DNA of 64,000 nt. Origin: Sordariomycetes sp. S80-01Y. Lineage: Eukaryota > Ascomycota > Sordariomycetes. Position 1 is the first letter of the stretch. The number at the start of each line of letters is the position of its first letter. Positions 44,463 to 54,929 of this stretch are shown here, in pieces. The notes beneath the pieces are model-generated. The model was not told the origin of the DNA. It saw nothing but the letters and a program-made list of their open reading frames with translations, and made no database searches. Made by a program: the position numbers and the translations under genes. The DNA lies in NCBI GenBank assembly GCA_037042185.1, contig JAXQJY010000033.1, positions 1,116,001 to 1,180,000 of the forward strand, written 5' to 3'.

Positions 44463-45910
44463 ATGTCTGGCGAAATTACCCACGAGACCATCAAGGGTAA
44501 GTTAGCACCTCCGAGCCCTGTGACCCCGCGATGCCCCTACGCCAACCACTGGAGTTGCGCTTCGCGGGAGCAATGGTCCAGGGTTGCCGGTTCTGAAAGC
44601 CTTAGAGAATCTTTGAGCTTCCAGGCGCGAGATGAGATATGGTACTGACATATATCCAGATGGCTGGTTCCGCGAGATCTCTGACATGTGGCCCGGCCAG
44701 GCCATGACCCTCAAGGTCGAAAAGGTCCTCCACCACGAAAAGTCGCAATACCAAGACGTCCTCATCTTTAAGTCCACCGACCACGGCACCGTCCTCGTCC
44801 TCGACAATGTTATCCAGTGCACTGAGCGTGACGAGTTCTCCTACCAGGAGATGATCGCCCACCTCGCCATGAACTCCCACCCCAACCCCAAGAAGGTTCT
44901 CGTCATTGGCGGCGGCGACGGCGGCGTCCTGCGCGAGGTCGTCAAGCACGACTGCGTCGAGGAGGCCATCCTCTGCGATATTGATGAGGCCGTCATTCGT
45001 CTGTCCAAGGAGCATCTGCCTCACATGGCCCAGGGTCTTACGCACCCCAAGGCGACCGTTCACATTGGCGATGGCTTCAAGTTCCTCGACGACTACAAGA
45101 ACTCCTTCGATGTCATCATCACCGACTCTTCCGACCCCGACGGTCCTGCCGAGTCCCTCTTCCAGAAGTCCTACTTTGAGCTGCTCAATAACGCCCTACG
45201 GGAGGGCGGCGTCATTACTACCCAAGGTTGTACGTTTCCATTATTTCCTAGCACTTGGAAAGCTGTGTTCGAGGGGTCCCTAGGAATAGGCGGTTTGTTT
45301 GAGCCAGAAGAAGATAGAAGAACCCAGACGCCGCGCCATACTTTTCCTTTGTCTTGTTGCCTGGCCAGCCTGGGCGTCTGGTTTCTTCGGTCTTCTCTCT
45401 CCTCAAATTTGGTATTTCCCTCGTGGGACATACCCTTTCATCCTACCTAGGGACTGCCCGAAGCTAGTGCTGCTTTCCGAGGCTCTGCTCCCGGTAGTCC
45501 CGTGTTGCAAAACCGTCCGCTGCGCTGCCTTTTACCATATCATTACAGAGGCTTCACTCTTTTCCTGGGCCCCTCTCCTTTATGTCCTACCTCAAAGTAA
45601 TAGATCTCTCCGTATGCTGACAAACGACATAGCCGAGAACCAATGGCTTCACCTGCCTCTCATCACCCGCCTCAAGAAGGACTGCAAGGAGGTGTTCCCC
45701 GTCGCGGAGTACGCTTACACCACCATCCCCACGTACCCGTCCGGCCAAATTGGCTTCATGGTCTGCTGCAAGGACGCCAGCCGGGACGTCAAGGTGCCCC
45801 TCAGGAGCTGGACTCCCGAGGAGGAAGCTGAGAAGTGCCGCTACTACAACGCTGAGATTCACAAGGCTAGCTTCATCCTGCCTACTTTCGCCAAGAAGGC
45901 TCTCCAATAA
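44463..45910 (+). CDS. spe3: Spermidine synthase
   Basis: Exons 44463-44496, 44660-45226 and 45633-45910 give 292 residues, the usual length. Key motifs: [32 protein letters not shown], the decarboxylated-SAM-binding [11 protein letters not shown] near residues 95-105, the acidic DIDEAVI, catalytic VIITDSSDP, and C-terminal [13 protein letters not shown]. It transfers an aminopropyl group from decarboxylated S-adenosylmethionine to putrescine in the cytosol. It is a stand-alone enzyme, not fused to saccharopine reductase as in basidiomycetes. The introns are unusually long: 163 bp after codon 11 and 406 bp after VITTQ, the latter with a strong inverted repeat. Splicing at 45226/45633 gives the conserved [14 protein letters not shown]. 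Confidence 0.95.
45227..45632 (+). other. 406-bp intron 2 of spermidine synthase with strong hairpin
   Basis: Donor GTTGTA, acceptor GACATAG. It is about eight times the usual intron length here. It contains a 16-nt inverted repeat (45317-45332 and 45373-45388) matching at 15 of 16 positions, with about seven further pairs outward across a mismatch and a wobble, enclosing a 40-nt loop. The exon 3 frame is open back to 45299, while the exon 2 frame would end at 45450 if the intron were retained. Confidence 0.85.
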
Positions 45911-46922
45911 AGGCAGTAGCAATGGCCCATGCTGGAGTGAGGGTGGTCTTAGAGAAGACTGGATCTAAGTAGAAGAGCTAGCCCCTTCTGTGCTTAACGA
46001 CTAAATGCAACATCAACAAAGAACATTGACTCTTCGTCGCTTTGAAATACTCAAGCGACCCAGCACAAGTGAGACACAAGCTCCTCTTCACCAGAATGCT
46101 CTAGGGTAGCCACCTCATCATCTGCAGCTCTGGTCACAGCCACTGATATAGCATGGTGCCATCGCATAGGAATAGATTAACGTGTCCGGACAACAACCCC
46201 GATGAGAGAGTAGGTCGACGTAGCAGTGCCTGAGTTTTTTTTTTGTCCTTTCGCGTGCACCTTTTTTGCCCTACAATGACGCAGGTGTGCAGCCAAAGGA
46301 GCGGGATGAGGGTACGTGAGGCAGCATCGTGGTTGGTGCCTGAGGCCTGTAGTGACGGAAGAAATGCGGGCCGGGACTCGCCGTAGATCGAATTGAGGCA
46401 GTCGCCCCCAGTTACCTTGGGTCATGTTAGAGTGAGGCCCGCCCCGGCCACTGGCAGCAGCAGCGACTCGGCGGCACTGGACAGGATTCGCGCATCGCAC
46501 CTTGAACTGGACGCACCCGCCCTCACCTCTTTTTTTCCACCGCAGCATCCCGGCCAGTCATCCTCACTTTTCGCGTCATTCGTCCGTTACTGTGCTAGCT
46601 CTGCTGGGCTATGCGACGACGCAGGGCCTGTTGATGCATCGAACTCTCGTCTCATCATTTTCCTCCTTCTTCGATTTCTGAGCTCGAGGCTGCTCCCCCT
46701 TCGTTGGCAAACTCTACCTGCCACTCTCCCAAAACCTTGCCACCACTCAAGAGCAGGCCGCCCTTCCGCGACCTTGCCAGCCGCTTCGAAAAGTCGACCA
46801 TCGTCCTTTCTGACATTCTCCTTCATCTATTTCGACCCGAATTTAACTCAGGACCGTCATCAAACCGTCCCACGCGACTTTACCTCTCCCTTGTCTCTGT
46901 CACCCACCACCTACCATCCGAC
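45911..46922. other. Intergenic, spermidine synthase 3' region and nucleoporin promoter
   Basis: About 1 kb. The right half (46500-46920) is C/T-rich and probably the transcribed leader of the nucleoporin gene; the nucleoporin frame is open upstream of its ATG back to 46704 but only as leader-like translation. A T10 run lies near 46236. Confidence 0.45.
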
Positions 46923-49900
46923 ATGGTCACATTCTCTTTACCAGGCGACGATGTCGCCGAGAACACACACTCGACGCCGCGATCGCGCGCGCCTTTGCCA
47001 TTTGCGAAGCGCGCACACTCCGTCTCCTCGCCTTACAACACAGCTCCGAAGCGTCTCGGCACACCGGGCGGCGCGTCGCGAAAGACGTTGTTGACGCGTG
47101 ACGACGTCCCTACCAGCAGCCTGAACAGGAGCTTTTCTGGCGCGAGCAACCTCTTCGCCACGTCTACCATCTCCAACAGCCCCCCTACCGCCCGCTCTTT
47201 CTCCCCGAGCCTCTCGCAAACGCCGTCGCATAAGCTATTCGCACCTGGCGCTACCCCCGAGCCGTCGCGCGTGCAGCGGGAGAAGACGGCCCAGCCTACG
47301 CCGAGGGGCATGGTAAACAGAACGATGGACAAGGATCCCTTCACAATGCGCATAGAGGAGCCTCCCAAAGAGCTGTCGGGCGACGCACTCATAAAGAGGA
47401 TCCCCGATGGATGGGACCCCCGGGGTTCGATCTACGCGGATCAGTTCCTTCAAGATAGCTGCCCTCCTGAATACGACGATGAACAACGCCGGCAATGGTT
47501 CTGCGTGCTCGATCTTCGGCGACTAAAATACTCCGCCAACGAGCTCTTCGCCAGAAAGGGATGGAAACTCAACATCATGAACTTTGCCAAAGAGTACGAG
47601 AAGAGCCGCAGTATCATCTTGCTACACTACGGTCTATACGAGTTTCGCAACGTCAAGCCGTCAAAGGAGCTTGTAAGGAAATGGCGTCGTGAGCACGGTC
47701 TGCCACCGTTAGAGGACGATGAGCCTGCAGCTACTCCTTCCAAGCCCCTGGCGTCCAAGAAGAAGCGGAAGGCTAGCGAAGACGCATCTGATGAGACTCA
47801 GGTCACGAACAAGACCAAGCGGCGGGCGACCGATAAGGACGATGTCCAGGAGGCAACGGCCACGATCCCTGATGCACTGCCAGCGCCTTCGGCTGTTACG
47901 ACCCCTTCCTTTGGCAAGAACAAGCGAAAGGCCTCAGATGACTCAGATCCGGAGAGTCAGCCTAACAAGAAGCCCTCGAGCGCTAGGACTCTGTTCGAGA
48001 ACGCTGCCAAGAAGGCAACCACCACCCCCTCGAGCGCCCCTCCAAAGGCAAGCGCCAACGTTTTCGCGCAGAAGTCCACTAACTCCCTCATGCAATCTGT
48101 GCTGAAGAACAACGCGAAGACAGATGCTGCTCAACAGGCATCATCTGCTTCGAACATCTTCGGGCATTTGTCAGACAGCTCGGCCAAGAATAGTGGGCAG
48201 GAAGCTGATGCCGAGAGTTCGACTGATTCCGAATCTGAGGACAGCCCTGACGAACCCGCCGAGGAGCGCCCTGCAAAGAGGGCCGCCCCTGACACCATTG
48301 GAACATCGAGCAATGCTGGTACCCGTGAAAGCACACCAGGCCGAAGCCTCTTTGACCGTGTTTCCACGGATGATAACGGAGAACCTGCGCGTGCTGAGAC
48401 GCTCTCTACCAGCGCGGCCCCCAAGGATCAGACTTGGAACCCCAGCACGACTCCTCTCAAGTTCGCACCTTCAGCGCCTTCTACGTCAACAGCAAGCACC
48501 GGACTTTTTGGCAGTGCTAGTAACGGCTCCACCAGCAATCTGTTTGCCCCAAAGACGGCGGCGCCTTCGAACCCGTTTGGCGCACCTGCGCAGGAGAAGC
48601 CGGTTGAGAAGGAGAAGAAGCCCGCGGAAGGTGTTGCTAAGGATGATGGGGAGTCTGATAAGGAGAATGATTCCAACACTTCCAACACCCAGCAAAACGC
48701 TTTGCCAGATCCCAACCCTACCTTTGGCGGGTCTCTCTTCCGACCTAAGCCTGCAGAATCAGAGACTGCCAAGGAAGCCGAGCCTGTCAAGGCGGCTGCT
48801 TCAAATATTTTTGGCGGCCTGAAGCCTAGCGAGCCTTCGAACCTTTTCGGGGCAGCTAAACCAACGGAGACTTCTAACATGTTTGGTGTCCCGAAACCCG
48901 CAGATTCGGCTTCTGAGAAGCCGAACTTATTTGGAGCAGCTAGCAAGCCCGCTGATGGTGGCTCGAGTACTACACCTTCTGTGATGAAGTCTTCCACTCT
49001 GTTTGGTCAGAAGCCCGCTGAACCCGAGAAACCTGCTGCCGAACCTCAAAAGCCCTTGTTTGGCGCACCAGCAGCGACCGACAAGAAGGACGAAACTACA
49101 ACGCCATCGCTTTTCGGTGCTAAGTCTGCTGAAACAAGCAGCAACATCTTTGGCAATGGTGCAGGGTCGACGGCTTCAAAGCCTTTGTTTGGAGCTTCTA
49201 CTCCGGCAGAAGAAGGTTCTAAGGCGACCACTCCCGCCGCGCCCATCTTCAGCTTTGGAAAGCCCACTGAGTCGCAGGCCAATGGTGCGTCTCAGCCAGC
49301 CGGCAACATCTTCGGCGCACCAAAATCGCCGCCTGCAACCAAGGGCCCGAATGGCATGTTCGATGGCAGTCCCATGAAGCAAGACGACAAGTCTCCCGCC
49401 AAGCCCGCATTCGGAGCCAATAACAGTGGTAACTCGACGTTCTCCTTCGGACAGTCTAGTGCGACAACCCCTGCCTTCGGCGCCAACCCTAGCCAGCCTG
49501 CTGCTGGCTCCAATTCTGGAGGCAATATCTTTGGGGGCGCAAATACCACCTCAGCAGCCGGCGGCACCGGCGGCTTCAATTTCAACTTTGGCGGTGGTAG
49601 TTCCTCAGCTGGCGCCAACCCCTTCTCAGGCGCAGAGCAATCCTCAAACAAAGCGAACTCGGCACCTAGCTTCAGCTTTGGTGCTGGTGGTGCCAACACC
49701 TCTGCTCCATCCACCGGCAGTCCTTTCCAATTCGGTGGCGGCTCTGGCAACTCAACTCCCACCGGAGGTATCTTTGGTGCCGGCCAGGCTAATGGCAACG
49801 GTACCGGCGCACCATCCTTTGGAGCTGGTCCTTCCAATCCGTCTTCTGGCTCTGGCTTCACCTTTGGAGCTGGCCAATCTCAGCCCCTGCAGCCCTCTCA

Positions 49901-50539
49901 AGGCAACAATGGACCGTCTTTCCTGGCGCCACCTGCAGCATCCTCCACTGGGACCAGTAAGTCACCTTTTCCCGGACGGAAGATTAAGCCGCTAAAGCGT
50001 CGGATCTAGACACTCCATCATTGTTTGGAGGTGGTTCTAGTCTGGCCACCACGCCCGCGCGCGGTACTCCGGAACCATCGTCCCAGGCGGAGGGTGCAAA
50101 AGGAGGCGACGAAGAGGAGGGAGAGAAGCAAGAGCAGATTGATCTTGCAGGGGGGTCTGAAGAAGGAGAGGAGACCTTGCACGAGGTGCGTGCTAAGGCT
50201 TTGAAGTTCATCACCGACAAGTCGGAAGATGGCGATGACAAGCCGAAGGCGAAGAGTCCGTGGAAGACGGAGGGTCTTGGACAGCTGCGGTTGTTGAAGA
50301 ACAAGGATACCAACGCGGTCCGCTTACTCCTCCGCGCCGAGCCACGAGGCAATGTGGCAATGAACAGGCTGGTGCTGCCTGACCTTGAGTACAAGGCAGA
50401 CAGGAAATATCTGAAGATCACAACGTCCAACGACAAGGGCGATGGGCTAGAGACCTGGATGATTCAAGTCAAGACAGAAGAGCTATCCAAAGGTCTAGCA
50501 AAAGCCCTGGAGGAGAACAAAGCGGCCAACAAGAAGTAA
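46923..50539 (+). CDS. FG-repeat nucleoporin with Ran-binding domain (Nup2/Nup61 type)
   Basis: Exons 46923-49956 and 50010-50539 (intron 53 bp, GTAAGT...TCTAG) give about 1187 residues. The N-terminal 120 residues are basic and Ser/Thr-rich. Residues about 155-265 form a conserved helical region (DPRGSIYADQFLQDSCP, then YEKSRSIILLHYGLYEFRN). KKKRK- and KRK-type basic stretches near 275-345 are likely nuclear localisation signals. Many FG repeats (NIFGG, SLFGA, FSFG) fill about 500-1050. The C-terminal about 130 residues are a RanBP1-type domain (LHEVRAKALKF, LLRAEPRGNVAMN, TWMIQVK). Family role: mobile nuclear-basket nucleoporin that binds Ran-GTP and importin-alpha. Splicing is required to reach the Ran-binding domain. 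Confidence 0.88.
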
Positions 50540-51102
50540 TGTGGAGGGGAGCAAACGACAGACACACTTGCTGAATGATGCAAACAAGCAGGGGACGTGC
50601 GCGCAACGCAGCACGGGGTTACACTAGAACGGTGCATTGAGCCAGTGTTGGTACAGATCACATAGGCCATGCGAGGTATTTTCAGCTTTTTCTTACAGGG
50701 ATTTGATTTCGAGCATTGGCGGCGTTTGAGGGCATTGGGCCTTGCGTGAAGGGGAGTATCAAATTGAGAGCAGATTGCGGCGGCTAAAAGTGACAATTGT
50801 TGCAAATGTACAAATACTGTGTTCGCAAAACCATCGTGTCCTCTCATTCAAGTGATTATTCTATAGACTTGAAAGAAGTCTCGTTGAATACTTAGCGGAC
50901 GTGAGTGGGCAACCTCTTGGAGGAGGTGTTGTTCTCCCACCATCAACCACCCCACCTTTAGCCGCACTGGCACTAACACTGGCATTCACGGGGGGGCAGA
51001 CCGCGTCGCGTCGAGCCTCCATCCTCAAGACCCCAAACATTAGTCCCTCTCCTCGCGAAACCACAACGACCGCTCCAGCTGGGCTGAAGACGAGTCCGCA
51101 GT
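50540..51102. other. Intergenic, nucleoporin 3' region and gamma-tubulin promoter
   Basis: About 560 bp. A plus-strand frame runs from 50901 through the first gamma-tubulin exons, but its composition and frame do not match the tubulin and it is leader/intron sequence. Confidence 0.45.
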
Positions 51103-52793
51103 ATGCCTCGGTAAGCCTACACTGCGGCCAGACATCAACCTTACTAGCAGCTAAACGTGTGGCAGCGAGATCATCACAATCCAAGCTGGCCAGTGCGGCA
51201 ACAGCAGTCAGTACCACCCACCCAACTGACGCCAATAGACCATTGCGCCGCGCCAGTGCACTCGCGCAAGAGAGCAGGAAGGGATCAACTGACGCGCCAC
51301 AGTTGGTAGCCAATTCTGGCAACAACTTTGCCAGGAGCACGGCATCAATCAAGACGGCAACCTCGAAGACTTCGCGACAGAAGGCGGCGATCGAAAAGAC
51401 GTTTTCTACTACCAGAGCGACGATACGCGATACATTCCACGAGCAATTTTGATAGATCTGGAGCCAAGGGTGCGTTCAAGCCCTGTTGCCCATCCGCCCA
51501 TCTCGACCCGGTGGCAGCGAACGAGAGCGGCGGGCGCCCGGCTGACAATGGTCTGTAGGTGATAAACGGGATTCAAACGGGCCCTTACCGAAATATATAC
51601 AACCCCGAGAACTTCTATGTCAGCAAAGATGGCAGGGGAGCAGCGAACAACTGGGGTGACGGTTACCAGAGCGGCGAGGCTGTCCACGAGGAAATCCTGG
51701 AGATGATCGATCGGGAGGCGGACGGTAGCGACTCGCTGGAGGGCTTCATGATGCTACACTCTATCGCCGGCGGCACCGGTTCTGGTCTCGGCTCCTTCAT
51801 GCTGGAACGGCTGAATGATCGGTTTCCGAAGAAAATCATACAGACGTACTCTGTCTTCCCCGACACGACGAACTCGGGCGATGTGGTGGTTCACCCGTAC
51901 AACAGCATGCTGTCATTACGACGGTTGACGCAGAACGCGGACTCGGTGGTCGTCCTTGACAATGGCGCATTGTCACACATTGCAGCGGACAGACTGCACG
52001 TTCAAGAGCCTTCCTTCCAACAAACAAATCAGCTCGTCGCTACTGTCATGTCTGCCAGCACTACCACGCTCCGATACCCAGGCTACATGCACAACGACCT
52101 CGTCAGCATCCTCGCCTCCTTGATCCCTACACCGCGGTGCCACTTCCTCATGACATCCTACACACCCTTTACGGGCGACCAAGTTGAGCAAGCCAAGACT
52201 GTGCGCAAGACTACGGTGCTCGATGTCATGCGAAGGCTGCTGCAACCAAAGAACAGGATGGTCTCGACGGTACCAGGGAAGAAGAGCTGCTACATCTCGA
52301 TTCTGAATGTTATTCAGGGTGAAGTTGATCCGACGGATGTTCACAAGAGTTTGTTGAGAATCAGGGAGAGGAGATTGGCTACGTTTATCCCGTGGGGACC
52401 AGCAAGCATCCAGGTTGCCCTGACGAAGAGGAGCCCTTATATTCCGATGAGCCACAGGGTGAGTGGCTTGATGTTGGCGAACCACACGAGTATTGCTACG
52501 GTAAGCACCCACACTATGCCCCTTTAACGTAACACGACGGCGGCGACTGACACGCAAGACAGCTATTCAAGCGCATTGTCAAGCAGTACGACGGCATGCG
52601 CAAGCGCAACGCTTTCATGGAGAGCTATAAGAAAACGGCTCCCTTCTCAGAGAACCTCAACGAGTTTGACGAGGCGAGAGAGGTAGTTGCTGATCTGATC
52701 GGGGAGTATGAGGCTGCCGAGGACGCGGATTACCTGAACCCTGGAGGAGGCGACAAGGCGACGTCGGCGGAGACGGACAGCAGGATGCGATGA
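51103..52793 (+). CDS. mipA: Gamma-tubulin
   Basis: Five exons: 51103-51110 (8 nt), 51166-51206, 51303-51469, 51559-52500 and 52563-52793, giving 462 residues. The N-terminus [22 protein letters not shown] and the region [22 protein letters not shown] are diagnostic for gamma-tubulin rather than alpha or beta. The GTP-binding loop GGTGSG is at residues 143-148. The C-terminal half has [27 protein letters not shown] and [21 protein letters not shown], and the tail is acidic and short. Role: template for microtubule nucleation at spindle pole bodies as part of the gamma-tubulin complex. The first exon holds only two and two-thirds codons, so automated models may miss it. Confidence 0.95.
51111..51558 (+). 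other. Gamma-tubulin introns 1-3
   Basis: Introns at 51111-51165 (GTAAGC...GGCAG), 51207-51302 (GTCAGT...CACAG) and 51470-51558 (GTGCGT...TGTAG). Together they break the first 72 codons into three exons. A fourth intron lies at 52501-52562 (GTAAGC...GACAG). Confidence 0.85.
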
Positions 52794-53402
52794 GCACGAG
52801 ACGGTGAAGGGTGTTTTGGCATGAGGAGAATGTTACAAGTTGGGCAAGGCGTTTAGGTTTAGCTCAGGTACGGGCCCAATGACGGTGGTAACCGTTGCGG
52901 CTCTGTGCATGTATGGGGGACCTTTTCCTACTGAACGGTCCCGCAGCGGCATTAGAGAATGCCATGGAATCTTAGAAAGACATTTCAGAATTTCTCTCGC
53001 GTTTAGATCGAGCCTCATCGGAACGTGATCGTCTCGAATCATGTGTGAAGTTTGCTGCCCCTGACGACACTGTGGAGAGTGCCAACAGACTCTGCCCGGA
53101 GCTTTCGCTGCGGCTGCCCCTCCAGTTGACGTCAGTGACGTCACGCATAGTCCAAGCTCAGGTGCCCCTCCACGAAGCTTCCTGGGCGAAGAGACGGACA
53201 TATAAGACGATATTGAACCTGCGTAATAACTCTCCCCTTCTATCATCATCACTATACCCTCTCAGACGACTTTCACGATACCTTCACTCAATTCGCAATC
53301 TCCAAACTTCAATTCACACCAAACCCCAACAATCCCACCAGTAAGCCAAACCCATCGAGACCATTCATCGATCGCGTGACGCTGGCTAACACAACAGCAG
53401 CA
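52794..53402. promoter_or_regulatory. Upstream region of small hydrophilic protein, with leader intron
   Basis: About 600 bp. A TATAAGAC element near 53200 is followed by a C/T/A-rich leader (53220-53340) with CAAACTTCAATTCACACC-like stretches. A likely leader intron spans about 53341-53397 (GTAAGC...CAACAG), ending six bases before the ATG. This architecture is typical of strongly expressed fungal genes. Confidence 0.6.
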
Positions 53403-53672
53403 ATGACTCAATCCAAGGACCAGAAGATCGCCGAGACTCAGGCCAACCTTCCCCTCCCTGAGGACCCCCCTGTGGCCTCGGACTTCAACAGCGCCGACGC
53501 TTCCACCGTCAACGTCGGCTCTGGCCGTTCCGTGGCCGAGGGCAACATCGGAACCAGCGACGCCTCCAAGGCTGGCCTGCGCGAGCCCGCGAGCAAGGAC
53601 GCTCAGGATATGAGCAACATCGGGAGGCAGGGCGTTGAGGGCCAGATCCCCAAGGATGCCGCCGCCAAATAA
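53403..53672 (+). CDS. Small hydrophilic protein, unknown family
   Basis: An 89-residue single-exon frame starting MTQSKDQKIAETQ, with no signal peptide or membrane segment. It is rich in Ala, Ser, Asp, Gly and Lys and predicted disordered, with DPPVASDFNSADAS, NVGSGRS and EGNIGTSDASKAG segments. It stops after QIPKDAAAK. Codon use is strongly biased to C-ending codons (AAC, GCC, CTC, TCC), like highly expressed genes in this genome. Together with the TATA box and leader intron, this suggests abundant expression. The composition resembles stress- or desiccation-type hydrophilins, but I recognise no defined family. Confidence 0.75.
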   Translation: MTQSKDQKIAETQANLPLPEDPPVASDFNSADASTVNVGSGRSVAEGNIGTSDASKAGLREPASKDAQDMSNIGRQGVEGQIPKDAAAK

Positions 53673-54264
53673 GCGAGCAGCTGCGGCGCGTAGCCGGCGC
53701 GATTGTATGATGATTGAGCGATGGACTGAGAAGGGAAATGCATTTGGGCATGGAAATGGAGTTTACTCGGGCATGACCTTTCTAGCCACATGAGCTATGA
53801 ATACTGGTGACACATTCGAATTGGAATAAAAGCTTTGCGTCCAAAAGGGCGATAAAGATGAGCTTTGCTTGAAACCAACAAATTCGGTTTGCTATATGTG
53901 AATGACACATTTGTGATATCAAGTTGCGCTCAAAACTCGTTAAGCTTTACTTAGGATAGTCATTGTAATTGGTTTGGCCGTATGCCAAAGACGTCACTGT
54001 CCAGAACGAGTATGAAACATAAGGTTCAGCGGGCTGAAGAGAAGCTCAGAATAGCCTTGAATATAACACACCGGGGCAGAAAAAAAGACGGTAGTATTGT
54101 CAAAGAGTCGTCTTTGTTCTCGGCTCGGCAGATTGGTTAACTTTGCAACAATTAAGTAGAGCCTCGTGAACTATAGGGTACGTGAGTCAAGCTGCACACG
54201 AGCCTCAAGCACGAGCCCAAAAACAGGAACGCTCCTGGACCGAGGGGTCTACGACAAAAAGCAA
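53673..54264. other. 3' region of small protein gene, no further gene
   Basis: About 590 bp, AT-rich, containing the 3' untranslated region and the downstream flank of the tRNA. Nothing else is recognisable. Confidence 0.45.
54256..54260 (-). terminator. Pol III terminator of tRNA-Gln copy 1
   Basis: Run of five T on the minus strand, four bases past the tRNA 3' end. Confidence 0.75.
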
Positions 54265-54342
54265 GGTCCAACCCGGAATCGAACCGGGGCTATGAGAAGA
54301 CTGTTTCAGAATCTCATGTCCTAACCACTAGACCATTGGACC
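54265..54342 (-). tRNA. tRNA-Gln (CTG anticodon), copy 1, with short intron
   Basis: On the minus strand the sequence folds as a tRNA: acceptor GGTCCAA paired with TTGGACC, D arm GTCT-AGTGGTTA-GGAC, anticodon stem TGAGA/TCTCA, loop beginning TTCTGAA with anticodon CTG, and T arm CCCGG-TTCGATT-CCGGG. The 78-nt length implies an intron of about 7 nt after the anticodon. A and B box promoter elements lie within the D and T arms. A T5 run follows the 3' end. Confidence 0.93.
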
Positions 54343-54492
54343 TATTGTATGGTCACGTGTCGTGCTCAATTCACTCATATTTCCGATTCGGGGAACAGTG
54401 ACTTGGTAAAAGGAAAAATTCAGAGGGAAAGGTGGATACACCTCGGAGGAGTTAGGCTTTTCGGCCGGGATGTGCGGAAAGCAAAAAAAGAC

Positions 54493-54499
54493 AAAAAAA
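54493..54499 (-). terminator. Pol III terminator of tRNA-Gln copy 2
   Basis: Run of seven T on the minus strand, with a second T7 run further downstream. Confidence 0.75.
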
Positions 54500-54503
54500 G
54501 AAA

Positions 54504-54589
54504 GGTCCTACCCGGAATCGAACCGGGGCTACCAGAATGCCCGGGGGTATTTTCAGAATCTGGTGTCCTAACCACTAGACCATAGGACC
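54504..54589 (-). tRNA. tRNA-Gln (CTG anticodon), copy 2, with longer intron
   Basis: Acceptor GGTCCTA paired with TAGGACC, an identical D arm to copy 1, anticodon stem CCAGA/TCTGG, loop TTCTGAA with anticodon CTG, and an identical T arm. The 86-nt length implies an intron of about 15 nt containing a CCCGGG core. Two stems differ from copy 1 by paired substitutions, so both copies should fold. T7 runs follow the 3' end. Confidence 0.94.
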
Positions 54590-54929
54590 TGTGGTGGACG
54601 TTGAAGAACCATCTCCAATTGCAAAATATATCGCTCACAATGTCCACCTGGACCTCTTTCTTGGTTACTGGTATTGGAAAGATGCCCGATGATGTAGTCA
54701 CGTAGCTCCCTGGAAGACTAATTCTGAGATTAGCGTGAGGTAAATTCTATTCCAAAGTAGAGATGCTGAGTCCGTGTTGATTTTCCGGCAATGTCGCTCT
54801 AGGATTGGACAATGACGCCGGTGCTCGCCGCTGCACGTCCCTGATGTTTATAACAACTCCTCCCACCTCTCCACCAAGAAGATCCTGACCCCGAACACAG
54901 CACCCCAACAGAGCGCATTTCCCCGATCC

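Noticed and set aside
45299-45632. Open frame continuous with spermidine synthase exon 3 through intron 2
   Set aside because: The enzyme needs direct TTQ-AENQWLH joining and the intron-encoded residues have no counterpart in the family; treated as an intron that happens to be open.
48428-49861. Two long antisense frames (189 codons each) in the nucleoporin
   Set aside because: Proline/glycine/leucine-rich mirror translations of the FG-repeat region, not independent genes.
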